Under the pieces are notes generated by a model, which was not told where the DNA came from, made no database searches, and saw only the letters and a list, made by a program, of their open reading frames with translations. From NCBI RefSeq assembly GCF_900215245.1, contig NZ_LT907842.1:3100001-3164000 (forward strand): 64,000 nucleotides of DNA, in the 5' to 3' direction. The translations under genes and the position numbers were made by a program. The stretch comes from Pseudomonas fluorescens (GTDB lineage: Bacteria; Pseudomonadota; Gammaproteobacteria; Pseudomonadales; Pseudomonadaceae). Shown piece by piece: positions 10,230 through 18,701 of the stretch. Within the stretch, counting starts at the first letter, position 1. The number at the start of each line of letters is the position of its first letter.

Positions 10230-10631
10230 ATGGGCAAGGATTGCCAAGGTTTCACCCTGATCGAGTTACTGATCGCTGTAGCGATCATCGCGTTTCTGGC
10301 CGGGATCGCTTACCCCGGGTATACCGGCCATGTAAAAAAAGCCTATCGCGCAGAAATCGTTGCGTTGTTGTATGAGCAAGTCCACTACCTGGAGCGCTTC
10401 TACACGCGTAACGGTACTTTTCTTGATGCAGGCAACGTCAGTGGGGGCAATGATCGCTATAGAATCAGCGCTGCATTAAACCCTCAGGCATTCAGCCTGG
10501 TAGCCACGCCTGTCGCCGGCTCAGTGATGGCGGGAGACCCTTGCGGTGCATTCAGCCTGAGCAGCTCCGGTGTGCGCAGCAATCCGGGGGCGGCACCTGA
10601 AATGTCGCGCAAGGCGTGCTGGGGGCAATGA
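10230..10631 (+). CDS. pilE: Type IV pilus minor pilin PilE
   Basis: A 133-residue pilin with the processing site [13 protein letters not shown] and a C-terminal PilE-like domain. The start at 10230 has an AAGGAGAG ribosome-binding site at 10217-10224. It is the last gene of the pilV-pilW-pilX-pilE series. Compared with the P. aeruginosa cluster (fimU, pilV, pilW, pilX, pilY1, pilY2, pilE) the fimU and pilY genes are missing, while ispH and thiO neighbours are as expected in the genus. Confidence 0.86.
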   Translation: MGKDCQGFTLIELLIAVAIIAFLAGIAYPGYTGHVKKAYRAEIVALLYEQVHYLERFYTRNGTFLDAGNVSGGNDRYRISAALNPQAFSLVATPVAGSVMAGDPCGAFSLSSSGVRSNPGAAPEMSRKACWGQ

Positions 10632-10693
10632 TGAGAGTGCTGGATGATTGGGCGCCGGGCGCGCCTTTCCCTTTTTATCGGCTGGATCAAATG

Positions 10694-11803
10694 ATGGCTA
10701 AGCAACAGAAAGTGGTGATTGTCGGTGGTGGAGTCATCGGGTTGTTGACGGCATTCAACCTGGCCACCCGAGGGCAGGCCGTCGTACTGCTGGATCGCTC
10801 CGGGCTTGGCCAGGAATCTTCATGGGCGGGCGGCGGCATCGTTTCACCGCTTTACCCGTGGCGCTACAGCCCGGCAGTCACCGCGCTGGCCCACTGGTCC
10901 CAGGATTTTTATCCACAGCTGGCGCAGCGCTTGTTCGCCGCCACGGGCGTTGATCCAGAAGTTCATACCACGGGCTTGTACTGGCTGGACCTGGAGGATG
11001 AAGCTGAAGCACTGGCCTGGGCTGCCCGAGAAGGCCGGCCGCTGAGCAAAGTGGATGTGTCTGCCGCCCATGATGCTGTGCCGGTGCTCGGTGGTGGTTA
11101 TTCCCAGGCGGTCTACATGGCGGATGTGGCCAATGTGCGCAATCCGCGGCTGGTCAAATCCCTCAAAGCGGCGTTATTGGCGCTACCCGGCGTGACCCTG
11201 CATGAGCAGTGCGAAGTCCATGGGTTTGTTCTTGAGGGTGGCGACATAGTGGGGGTGGACACGGCCGCCGGGCAGATTCTTGGCGATCAGGTGGTGCTGG
11301 CTGCCGGTGCCTGGAGCGGGGAGCTGCTGGGCAAGCTGAGCTTGTCGTTACCTGTGGAACCGGTCAAAGGCCAAATGATTTTGTACAAGTGTGCGTCGGA
11401 TTTCTTGTCGAGCATGGTTCTGGCCAAAGGCCGCTACGCGATCCCGCGGCGTGACGGGCACATTCTGATCGGCAGTACGCTGGAACATGAAGGGTTCGAC
11501 AAGACCCCGACCGAGCCTGCGCTGGAAAGCCTCAAGGCCTCGGCTGTGGAATTGATTCCCGCGTTGGCGGACGCCGAGGTTGTGGGCCATTGGGCCGGTT
11601 TGCGCCCCGGGTCGCCGGAAGGTATCCCTTACATCGGCGAGGTTCCGGGTTTCAAAGGGCTTTGGCTCAATTGCGGGCATTACCGCAACGGGCTGGTGCT
11701 CGCGCCTGCATCCTGCCAGCTATTCGCTGACCTGCTGCTGGGGGCCGCACCGATCATTGACCCGGCGCCTTACGCACCGGCAGGTCGGATCAACGCTGGA
11801 TAG
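10694..11803 (+). CDS. thiO: Glycine oxidase ThiO
   Basis: FAD-dependent amine oxidase that supplies iminoglycine for the thiazole ring of thiamine. The 369-residue protein opens with the dinucleotide-binding motif VVIVGGGVIGLL and retains the DAO-type C-terminal sequence around HWAGLRPGSPEGIPYIG. ATGs at 10691 and 10694 are adjacent; MAKQQKVVIVGG at 10694 is the family-like start. The 3' end overlaps the converging PP0621 gene by 14 bases. Confidence 0.92.
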   Translation: MAKQQKVVIVGGGVIGLLTAFNLATRGQAVVLLDRSGLGQESSWAGGGIVSPLYPWRYSPAVTALAHWSQDFYPQLAQRLFAATGVDPEVHTTGLYWLDLEDEAEALAWAAREGRPLSKVDVSAAHDAVPVLGGGYSQAVYMADVANVRNPRLVKSLKAALLALPGVTLHEQCEVHGFVLEGGDIVGVDTAAGQILGDQVVLAAGAWSGELLGKLSLSLPVEPVKGQMILYKCASDFLSSMVLAKGRYAIPRRDGHILIGSTLEHEGFDKTPTEPALESLKASAVELIPALADAEVVGHWAGLRPGSPEGIPYIGEVPGFKGLWLNCGHYRNGLVLAPASCQLFADLLLGAAPIIDPAPYAPAGRINAG

Positions 11804-12023
11804 ACTTTGGCCCTTGTTCCAGATGCGCTTGGGTGCAGTACCACGCTTGGCGTGAACTGAGTGCGCGATCCTGCGGCAGGTGCACGCCGCAGTGGGCACA
11901 GCGCACCATCAAGGCGGCGTCAGGCGCGGCGGGGCGTTGCTGTTTAGCCGCCGGGCTTTTGAATTTGCGCCAGAACCATACCGCGGCAGCAATGACGGCA
12001 ATCCAGAACAGTAGACGAACCAT
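11790..12023 (-). CDS. PP0621-family small membrane zinc-ribbon protein
   Basis: A 77-residue protein with an N-terminal membrane anchor (residues 3-19) and a C-terminal Cys-rich part with C-A-H-C and a later YCTQAH, which looks like a zinc-binding ribbon. Its place beside bamD matches the PP0621 family of P. putida. The function is not known. It converges on thiO. Confidence 0.8.
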   Translation of the reverse strand: MVRLLFWIAVIAAAVWFWRKFKSPAAKQQRPAAPDAALMVRCAHCGVHLPQDRALSSRQAWYCTQAHLEQGPKSIQR

Positions 12024-12103
12024 GGTGTGCAGTTTCTCGACAGGGAATGCGCCAGTTTAGCCAAGCGCGTGAAAAGCGCACAGCGCAATAATGCTTGCCC
12101 ACA

Positions 12104-12132
12104 AAAAAGGGAGCCCAGTGGGCTCCCTTTTT
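12104..12132. terminator. Bidirectional rho-independent terminator
   Basis: A perfect 13-base inverted repeat (12104-12116 / 12120-12132) with loop AGT, A-rich on one side and T-rich on the other. It ends bamD transcription on the minus strand and can work in the other direction too. Confidence 0.9.
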
Positions 12133-12148
12133 GTATCGCGTCGACCTG

Positions 12149-13174
12149 TCAGTCGAAGACACCGAAGGTCATGTAGCTGAACCACGAACGGTCCTGGTTG
12201 TTGCCAAGGGCCTGTGGTGCTTCTTCTTCGATCACATCACCGTTTGCGTCATGCGGCTTGAGGTCCGAAGGAATAGCGTCCTTGGCATCCTGGTACTGCT
12301 TCATCACTTCCTGGTTGGCGCGGGTTTCGCCCGGCGGCAACGGTGGACGGGACTCGATGAGGCCCAAGGTGTACTTGCTCAGCCACGAACGGTTGTCCAC
12401 TTCGGCAACCTGAGGCACGAACTGGCCGTCCTTGAGGCTTGGGTGGTCGGGGTAGTTGAGCTTCAGGGTTTCCAGGCTGGTGGCCGCCAGGGCGTCCAGG
12501 TGAAGGCGCTGGTAAGCCTCGGTCATCACTGCCAGGCCGTCACCCACGGATGGGGTTTCCTGGAAGTTCTCCACCACATAGCGGCCACGGTTGGCGGCAG
12601 CGACATACGCCTGACGGGTCAGGTAGTAGTGGGCAACGTGAATCTCGTAGGAGGCCAGCAGGTTGCGCAGGTAGATCATGCGCTGCTTGGCGTCCGGCGC
12701 GTAGCGGCTGTTGGGGAAGCGGCTGGTCAGCTGGGCGAACTCGTTGTAGGAGTCGCGTGCAGCACCCGGGTCACGCTTGGTCATGTCCAGCGGCAGGAAG
12801 CGCGCCAGCAGGCCAACGTCCTGGTCGAACGAGGTCAGGCCCTTCATGTAGTAGGCGTAGTCCACGTTCGGGTGTTGCGGGTGCAGACGGATAAAACGCT
12901 CGGCAGCAGACTTGGCGGCCTCCGGCTCGGCGTTCTTGTAGTTGGCGTAGATCAGCTCAAGCTGGGCCTGGTCGGCATAGCGCCCGAACGGATAGCGCGA
13001 CTCCAGTGCCTTCAGCTTGGCTGTGGCGCTGGTGTAGCTATTATTGTCCAAGTCTTTTTGAGCTAATTGATACAGCTCGACTTCGCTCAGGTTTTCGTCG
13101 ACGACTTCCTTTGTTGACGAGCAAGCAGCAGTCATGGCGAGGATGGCGATCAGCAGCAGGTGTTTCACTTGCAT
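12149..13174 (-). CDS. bamD: Outer-membrane assembly lipoprotein BamD (ComL)
   Basis: Essential lipoprotein of the BAM complex that inserts beta-barrel proteins into the outer membrane. The 341-residue product starts [14 protein letters not shown] and has a lipobox ending TAAC, so it is a lipoprotein. TPR-like repeats fill residues 30-250, with the YfiO/BamD sequence [20 protein letters not shown]. The start is at 13174; an upstream in-frame ATG at 13258 has no signal peptide. It is divergent from rluD, and a strong terminator lies just after its stop. Confidence 0.95.
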   Translation of the reverse strand: MQVKHLLLIAILAMTAACSSTKEVVDENLSEVELYQLAQKDLDNNSYTSATAKLKALESRYPFGRYADQAQLELIYANYKNAEPEAAKSAAERFIRLHPQHPNVDYAYYMKGLTSFDQDVGLLARFLPLDMTKRDPGAARDSYNEFAQLTSRFPNSRYAPDAKQRMIYLRNLLASYEIHVAHYYLTRQAYVAAANRGRYVVENFQETPSVGDGLAVMTEAYQRLHLDALAATSLETLKLNYPDHPSLKDGQFVPQVAEVDNRSWLSKYTLGLIESRPPLPPGETRANQEVMKQYQDAKDAIPSDLKPHDANGDVIEEEAPQALGNNQDRSWFSYMTFGVFD

Positions 13175-13323
13175 GGCGGCTTGCGTCCCTATGACGGCCG
13201 CTGTCTTGGGCGGGGCCGTCCTGTTATGATGAGCGCCCCGTTGAAAGCATCGGGGCAAAAGACGCCGTATTTAACCACAAGCGCGCAGCCGAAACCAAAG
13301 GCTGTGCCACGCCTAGTCTGAGC

Positions 13324-14286
13324 ATGTCCGATAAAATTGAACTTCGCGCAGAGGTGCCGTCCGAATTGGGCGGCCAACGCCTCGATCAAGTCGCCGCACA
13401 ATTATTCGCTGAGCACTCGCGCTCGCGCCTTTCCGCCTGGATCAAAGACGGCCGCCTGACTGTGGATGGAGCGGTTATCCGCCCGCGAGACATAGTCCAT
13501 GGCGGTGCGATTCTTGAGCTGACTGCCGAGCAGGAAGCCCAGGGAGAATGGGTCGCTCAGGACATCGAGCTGGATATCGTCTATGAAGATGACGACATCC
13601 TGGTCATCAACAAACCCGCAGGCCTGGTGGTTCACCCGGCAGCCGGGCACGCTGATGGCACCTTGCTCAATGCCTTGTTGCACCACGTGCCGGACATTAT
13701 CAATGTCCCGCGCTGCGGCATCGTGCACCGCCTGGATAAGGACACCACCGGCTTGATGGTGGTGGCCAAGACGATCCAGGCCCAGACGCAGCTGGTCACA
13801 CAATTGCAGAGTCGCAGCGTCAGCCGAATCTACGAGTGCATCGTGATCGGCGTGGTGGTGGCGGGTGGCAAGATCAACGCCCCCATTGGCCGTCACGGCC
13901 AGCAGCGCCAGCGTATGGCGGTAATGGAAGGTGGCAAGCAGGCCGTCAGCCACTACCGTGTGCTGGAGCGTTTCCGGTCCCACACTCACGTGCGGGTCAA
14001 GCTCGAAACCGGTCGCACGCACCAGATTCGCGTGCACATGGCGCACATTAATTTCCCGTTGGTCGGAGATCCTGCCTACGGTGGTCGCTTCCGTATTCCG
14101 CCGGCTGCCAGTGTGACCATGGTTGAATCGCTGAAATCCTTCCCGCGCCAGGCCTTGCACGCACGCTTCCTGGAACTGGATCATCCGACGAGCGGTAAGC
14201 GGATGAGCTGGGAATCGCCTCTGCCGGACGATCTGGTCTGGTTGCTGTCGCTGCTCAAGCAGGATCGTGAGGCGTTTATCGGATGA
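13324..14286 (+). CDS. rluD: 23S rRNA pseudouridine synthase RluD
   Basis: Makes pseudouridines in helix 69 of 23S rRNA (positions 1911, 1915 and 1917 in E. coli). The 320-residue protein has an N-terminal S4 RNA-binding domain (about residues 15-75) and the catalytic motif HRLDKDTTGL with Asp138. The divergent rluD-bamD arrangement and the ATGA overlap with pgeF are standard in Pseudomonas. Confidence 0.96.
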   Translation: MSDKIELRAEVPSELGGQRLDQVAAQLFAEHSRSRLSAWIKDGRLTVDGAVIRPRDIVHGGAILELTAEQEAQGEWVAQDIELDIVYEDDDILVINKPAGLVVHPAAGHADGTLLNALLHHVPDIINVPRCGIVHRLDKDTTGLMVVAKTIQAQTQLVTQLQSRSVSRIYECIVIGVVVAGGKINAPIGRHGQQRQRMAVMEGGKQAVSHYRVLERFRSHTHVRVKLETGRTHQIRVHMAHINFPLVGDPAYGGRFRIPPAASVTMVESLKSFPRQALHARFLELDHPTSGKRMSWESPLPDDLVWLLSLLKQDREAFIG

Positions 14287-15008
14287 GTGACTGGCTGATT
14301 CCTGACTGGCCTGCGCCGGCTCAGGTCAAAGCCTGCGTCACTACCCGTGCGGGCGGCGTCAGCTTGGCGCCGTTCGACAGCCTTAACCTGGGCGATCATG
14401 TCGAGGACAGCCTTGAGGCTGTTCTTGAAAACCGTCGCCGCCTGACCGACGCATTCCACATTCAGCCTGCCTGGCTGCGCCAAGTCCACGGGACCGCTGT
14501 GGTTGAGGCGGACCCATCGCGCATTGCAGAGGCCGATGGCAGTTGGACCAGCACGCCGGGTATTGCCTGCACATCCATGACCGCCGATTGCTTGCCCGCG
14601 TTGTTCTGCAACCGTGCCGGCACGCGTGTGGCCGCCGCCCATGCCGGTTGGCGTGGCTTGGCGGCGGGTGTGCTTGAAGCCGCCTGCGAAAGCCTGGCGG
14701 CCGAACCTGGCGAAGTGTTGGTCTGGCTGGGTCCTGCCATTGGGCCGCAGGCCTTTGAAGTCGGCCCGGAAGTGCGGGACGCTTTTATGCAGCCACTGCC
14801 GGTCACTGCCGAAGCCTTTGTTCCAAGCCACAATCCCGGCAAGTACATGGCTGACATCTACCAGCTGGCACGGCTGCGGCTGGCCGCACGCGGTGTCACC
14901 GCTGTTTACGGTGGCGGTCTCTGCACCGTGACCGATCCGCGCTTCTTTTCTTACCGGCGCAGCCCTCGCACCGGTCGGTTTGCCTCCCTGATCTGGCTTG
15001 AACGCTAG
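14283..15008 (+). CDS. pgeF: Peptidoglycan editing factor PgeF (YfiH, multicopper polyphenol oxidase family)
   Basis: A 241-residue member of the DUF152/Cu-oxidase_4 family. Residues expected for the metal/purine site are visible: His in LRQVHG, Cys in TADCLP, and His in AAHAGWRG. E. coli YfiH removes wrongly incorporated serine-containing peptidoglycan precursors; other members act on purine nucleosides or phenols. Its start overlaps the rluD stop by four bases, so translation is coupled. Confidence 0.92.
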   Translation: MSDWLIPDWPAPAQVKACVTTRAGGVSLAPFDSLNLGDHVEDSLEAVLENRRRLTDAFHIQPAWLRQVHGTAVVEADPSRIAEADGSWTSTPGIACTSMTADCLPALFCNRAGTRVAAAHAGWRGLAAGVLEAACESLAAEPGEVLVWLGPAIGPQAFEVGPEVRDAFMQPLPVTAEAFVPSHNPGKYMADIYQLARLRLAARGVTAVYGGGLCTVTDPRFFSYRRSPRTGRFASLIWLER

Positions 15009-15054
15009 ACTCTCCTGATCCGGGTCATTGCTGATCCATATCAACCATTGCTCG

Positions 15055-15082
15055 CTTGAATCCTCCAGAATCCACCCCATCT
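15055..15082 (+). promoter_or_regulatory. Heat-shock (sigma-32) promoter of clpB
   Basis: CTTGAA (15055-15060) is followed after 14 bases by CCCCATCT (15075-15082), an almost exact match to the RpoH consensus. It lies 74 bases before the clpB ATG, in the gap after pgeF, as expected for a chaperone gene. Confidence 0.9.
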
Positions 15083-15155
15083 ATAAGGGTATCTGGCAGG
15101 TTTCTTCATTCAGGATGTGTTTACAGCTCCGGCCTGCTCAAAAGGAAGGTGACTA

Positions 15156-17720
15156 ATGCGTATTGATCGTTTAACCAGCAAATTGCAGTTGGCCTTATCG
15201 GATTCCCAATCCCTGGCGGTGGGCCTTGACCACCCGGCCATCGAGCCTGCGCACTTGATGCAGGCGCTCCTTGAACAGCAAGGTGGTTCTATCAAGCCCT
15301 TGCTGATGCAGGTGGGCTTTGACATCAACAGCCTGCGCAAGGAGTTGAGCAAAGAGCTCGACCAACTGCCGAAAATCCAAAACCCTACCGGCGACGTGAA
15401 CATGTCGCAGGACTTGGCGCGCCTGCTCAACCAGGCTGATCGCCTGGCTCAGCAGAAAGGTGATCAGTTCATCTCCAGCGAACTGGTGCTGCTCGCCGCA
15501 ATGGACGACAACAGCAAGCTTGGCAAATTGTTGCTGGGGCAGGGCGTGAGCAAGAAAGCCCTGGAAAACGCCATCAACAACCTGCGTGGTGGCGAGGCCG
15601 TGAATGACCCCAACCACGAAGAGTCGCGCCAGGCGCTGGACAAGTACACCGTCGACCTGACCAAGCGCGCCGAAGAAGGCAAGCTTGACCCGGTGATCGG
15701 CCGTGACGACGAAATTCGTCGCACCATCCAGGTGCTGCAACGTCGTACCAAGAACAACCCGGTGCTGATCGGCGAACCCGGCGTGGGTAAAACCGCGATT
15801 GCCGAGGGCCTGGCCCAGCGCATCATTAATGGTGAGGTGCCGGATGGCCTGAAAGGCAAGCGCCTGCTGTCCCTGGACATGGGGTCGTTGATCGCCGGTG
15901 CCAAGTTCCGTGGCGAGTTCGAAGAACGCCTGAAATCCTTGCTGAACGAGCTGTCGAAGCAGGAAGGGCAGATCATTCTGTTTATCGACGAACTGCACAC
16001 CATGGTTGGCGCCGGTAAAGGCGAAGGTTCGATGGACGCCGGCAACATGCTCAAGCCGGCCTTGGCGCGGGGCGAGTTGCACTGCGTTGGCGCAACCACG
16101 CTCAACGAGTACCGCCAATACATTGAGAAGGACGCGGCACTTGAGCGTCGCTTCCAGAAAGTGCTGGTGGAAGAGCCGAGCGAAGAAGACACCATCGCCA
16201 TCCTGCGTGGCCTCAAAGAACGCTATGAGGTCCACCATAAGGTGGCGATCACTGACGGCGCGATCATTGCGGCGGCCAAGTTGAGCCATCGCTATATCAC
16301 CGATCGCCAGCTGCCGGACAAGGCCATCGACCTTATCGACGAAGCGGCCAGCCGCATTCGTATGGAAATTGACTCCAAGCCGGAAGTGCTCGACCGCCTG
16401 GATCGTCGCCTGATTCAACTGAAAGTCGAATCCCAGGCGCTTAAGAAGGAAGAGGACGAGGCGGCGAAAAAACGCCTGGAAAAACTTCAGGAAGAAATCG
16501 TCCGTCTTGAACGCGAGTATTCGGATCTCGAGGAAATCTGGACGTCGGAAAAAGCCGAAGTGCAGGGTTCTGCACAGATCCAGCAAAAGATCGAGCAGTC
16601 CCGTCAGGAGTTGGAAGCCGCGCGCCGTAAAGGCGACCTGAACCGCATGGCCGAGTTGCAGTACGGGGTGATCCCGGATCTGGAGCGCAGCCTGCAGATG
16701 GTCGATCAGCATGGCAAGAGCGAGAACCAGTTGCTGCGCAGCAAGGTGACCGAGGAAGAAATCGCCGAAGTGGTCTCCAAGTGGACCGGCATCCCCGTGT
16801 CGAAAATGCTTGAAGGCGAGCGCGACAAGTTACTGAAGATGGAAAGCCTGCTGCACCAGCGCGTCATCGGGCAGGAAGAGGCGGTGGTCGCGGTGTCCAA
16901 CGCGGTGCGGCGTTCCCGTGCCGGCTTGTCCGACCCGAACCGTCCAAGCGGCTCGTTCATGTTCCTCGGCCCAACCGGCGTGGGTAAGACCGAGCTGTGC
17001 AAAGCCTTGGCCGAGTTTCTCTTCGATACGGAAGAGGCCATGGTGCGGATCGATATGTCCGAGTTCATGGAGAAACATTCGGTGGCTCGCCTGATTGGTG
17101 CACCACCAGGCTACGTGGGCTACGAGGAGGGCGGTTACCTGACCGAGGCTGTGCGGCGCAAGCCTTACTCGGTGATCCTGCTGGACGAGGTCGAGAAGGC
17201 CCACCCGGACGTGTTCAACATCCTCCTGCAGGTGTTGGAAGACGGCCGCCTGACGGACAGCCACGGGCGTACCGTGGACTTTCGCAACACAGTGATCGTG
17301 ATGACCTCCAACCTGGGCTCGGCGCAGATCCAGGAGCTGGTGGGTGATCGTGAAGGCCAGCGTGCGGCGGTGATGGATGCGCTGACCTCGCACTTCCGTC
17401 CGGAATTTATCAACCGGGTCGATGAAGTGGTGATCTTCGAGCCTCTGGCGCGGGATCAGATCGCGGGTATCACCGAGATCCAGTTGGGTCGTCTGCGTAG
17501 TCGCCTGGCCGAGCGTGAGCTTGACCTGGAGCTGAGCAGCGAGGCGTTGGACAAGCTGATTGCGGTCGGTTACGACCCGGTGTATGGCGCACGGCCACTT
17601 AAACGTGCGATCCAGCGCTGGATCGAAAACCCACTGGCACAGTTGATCCTGTCGGGCAGCTTCATGCCAGGCACCCGCGTGACGGCCACGGTGGAAAACG
17701 ACGAAATCGTCTTCCACTAA
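15156..17720 (+). CDS. clpB: Protein disaggregase ClpB
   Basis: Hexameric AAA+ chaperone that works with DnaK to pull proteins out of aggregates. The 854-residue protein has an N-terminal Clp repeat domain (1-150), a first ATPase with Walker A GEPGVGKT at 206-213, the coiled-coil M domain (about 400-525), and a second ATPase with Walker A GPTGVGKT at 605-612. The ribosome-binding site AAGGAAGG lies before 15156. The gene has its own heat-shock promoter and terminator, so it is a single-gene unit. Confidence 0.98.
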   Translation: MRIDRLTSKLQLALSDSQSLAVGLDHPAIEPAHLMQALLEQQGGSIKPLLMQVGFDINSLRKELSKELDQLPKIQNPTGDVNMSQDLARLLNQADRLAQQKGDQFISSELVLLAAMDDNSKLGKLLLGQGVSKKALENAINNLRGGEAVNDPNHEESRQALDKYTVDLTKRAEEGKLDPVIGRDDEIRRTIQVLQRRTKNNPVLIGEPGVGKTAIAEGLAQRIINGEVPDGLKGKRLLSLDMGSLIAGAKFRGEFEERLKSLLNELSKQEGQIILFIDELHTMVGAGKGEGSMDAGNMLKPALARGELHCVGATTLNEYRQYIEKDAALERRFQKVLVEEPSEEDTIAILRGLKERYEVHHKVAITDGAIIAAAKLSHRYITDRQLPDKAIDLIDEAASRIRMEIDSKPEVLDRLDRRLIQLKVESQALKKEEDEAAKKRLEKLQEEIVRLEREYSDLEEIWTSEKAEVQGSAQIQQKIEQSRQELEAARRKGDLNRMAELQYGVIPDLERSLQMVDQHGKSENQLLRSKVTEEEIAEVVSKWTGIPVSKMLEGERDKLLKMESLLHQRVIGQEEAVVAVSNAVRRSRAGLSDPNRPSGSFMFLGPTGVGKTELCKALAEFLFDTEEAMVRIDMSEFMEKHSVARLIGAPPGYVGYEEGGYLTEAVRRKPYSVILLDEVEKAHPDVFNILLQVLEDGRLTDSHGRTVDFRNTVIVMTSNLGSAQIQELVGDREGQRAAVMDALTSHFRPEFINRVDEVVIFEPLARDQIAGITEIQLGRLRSRLAERELDLELSSEALDKLIAVGYDPVYGARPLKRAIQRWIENPLAQLILSGSFMPGTRVTATVENDEIVFH

Positions 17721-17746
17721 GCCCAGCCTGTAGGGTTATTAGAGAC

Positions 17747-17773
17747 GGCCTCGCATTGCGAGGCCTTTTTTTT
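17747..17773 (+). terminator. Rho-independent terminator of clpB
   Basis: GGCCTCGC and GCGAGGCC pair (17747-17765) and are followed by eight Ts (17766-17773), 27 bases after the clpB stop. Confidence 0.92.
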
Positions 17774-17905
17774 CGATAGGGCGTTGAACTGTAAGGCAAA
17801 GGCTTGTAAAGTGCGCCCCGCAGCAACGTCAGCCCACGGGTTTCTTCTCCCCAAGGAGAAATCAGAAAGAAGCGCAAATCATTGTCTTAAAAGCAATTTA
17901 AAGGG

Positions 17906-17933
17906 TTGACAGGGGGTTTTAAGATTGTAGAAT
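17906..17933 (+). promoter_or_regulatory. Sigma-70 promoter of the tRNA cluster
   Basis: A perfect TTGACA (17906-17911) is separated by 16 bases from TAGAAT (17928-17933). The GC-rich AGCGCGCC after the -10 resembles the discriminator of stringently controlled stable-RNA promoters. The first tRNA begins 90 bases downstream. Confidence 0.85.
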
Positions 17934-18023
17934 AGCGCGCCTCAGAGACATGAACGTAGCGATACGGACAAGCCGAAGAGAAGGTTACAAAGTAGTAAAA
18001 GTTGTAAATTTGAAATATGCAGT

Positions 18024-18099
18024 TCCGTGATAGCTCAGTCGGTAGAGCAAATGACTGTTAATCATTGGGTCCCAGGTTCGAGTCCTGGTCACGGAGCCA
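18024..18099 (+). tRNA. tRNA-Asn (GTT)
   Basis: A 76-base cloverleaf with paired acceptor ends TCCGTGA/TCACGGA, D-loop, anticodon GTT in CTGTTAA, T-loop GGTTCGAGTCC and encoded CCA. Confidence 0.97.
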
Positions 18100-18109
18100 A
18101 TTTCAAAAC

Positions 18110-18186
18110 CGGGGTATAGCGCAGTCCGGTAGCGCGCCTGCTTTGGGAGCAGGATGTCAGGAGTTCGAATCCCCTTACCCCGACCA
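18110..18186 (+). tRNA. tRNA-Pro (TGG), copy 1
   Basis: A 77-base tRNA with acceptor CGGGGTA/TACCCCG, anticodon TGG in TTTGGGA, T-arm GAGTTCGAATCCCC (G-C start) and encoded CCA. It lies 10 bases after tRNA-Asn and is repeated exactly at 18456-18532. Confidence 0.97.
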
Positions 18187-18191
18187 TTTTT

Positions 18192-18267
18192 GGGTCGTTA
18201 GCTCAGTTGGTAGAGCAGTTGGCTTTTAACCAATTGGTCGTAGGTTCGAATCCCACACGACCCACCA
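18192..18267 (+). tRNA. tRNA-Lys (TTT)
   Basis: A 76-base tRNA with acceptor GGGTCGT/ACGACCC, anticodon TTT in CTTTTAA and encoded CCA. In P. aeruginosa the tRNA-Lys beside clpB is the attachment site of pKLC102/PAPI-1 elements, so its 3' end is one of two candidate attachment sites here. Confidence 0.97.
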
Positions 18268-18455
18268 TTTTTGAGACCAGTTAGCGCTGGACTCAAATCT
18301 TAGAATCAGAGGTTCAAGCTCTGATAGAGGCGGTTTTACGGTTTTGGAAAGTGTTACAGCACTTAGATATCGCCGTAGACATGCAGCCGTCTGAGGCGAA
18401 CAGTAGTTTCGGTTCGTCATGATGTCAATGTGCATCGGTTCTCCGTTGCGCATTC

Positions 18456-18532
18456 CGGGGTATAGCGCAGTCCGGTAGCGCGCCTGCTTTGGGAGCAGGA
18501 TGTCAGGAGTTCGAATCCCCTTACCCCGACCA
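18456..18532 (+). tRNA. tRNA-Pro (TGG), copy 2
   Basis: Identical over its full length to copy 1. The identity extends from one base before the tRNA to five bases after it (18455-18537 versus 18109-18191). It is the last tRNA before the ICE integrase and is followed by a terminator. It may be a native tandem copy, an element-borne tRNA, or part of an attachment duplication. Confidence 0.95.
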
Positions 18533-18547
18533 TTTTTCAAGAAAAAA

Positions 18548-18570
18548 GGCGCCTTTTTGGCGCCTTTTTT
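18548..18570 (+). terminator. Terminator of the tRNA cluster
   Basis: GGCGCC-TTTTT-GGCGCC (18548-18564) followed by six Ts, flanked on the left by an A run that extends the stem. Confidence 0.9.
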
Positions 18571-18701
18571 GTGCCTTGAGCAAATTCGTACCGTTCGTCT
18601 GAAAAAGTCCGGATTTCGACCTGGTGCTTTATTCCGGGCAAGCGAAAGCCTCTGGTTATCCAGAGCTCGCTACTGCGGTGCGGTTTGACCGAGGTGTCGT
18701 T

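Larger units (their letters stand above)
17721..18023. other. clpB-tRNA intergenic region
   Basis: This stretch holds the clpB terminator and the tRNA promoter listed separately. Nothing else convincing is seen; short open frames here lack ribosome-binding sites. Confidence 0.6.

Noticed and set aside
12095-13066. 323-residue plus-strand frame over bamD
   Set aside because: Shadow of bamD; it begins in the terminator hairpin and has no domain.
18268-18455. tRNA-like sequence between tRNA-Lys and the second tRNA-Pro (GGACTCAAATCT, then GGTTCAAGCTC)
   Set aside because: It resembles part of a Leu-type tRNA arm, but no acceptor stem or full cloverleaf can be made, so I do not call a tRNA or pseudo-tRNA.
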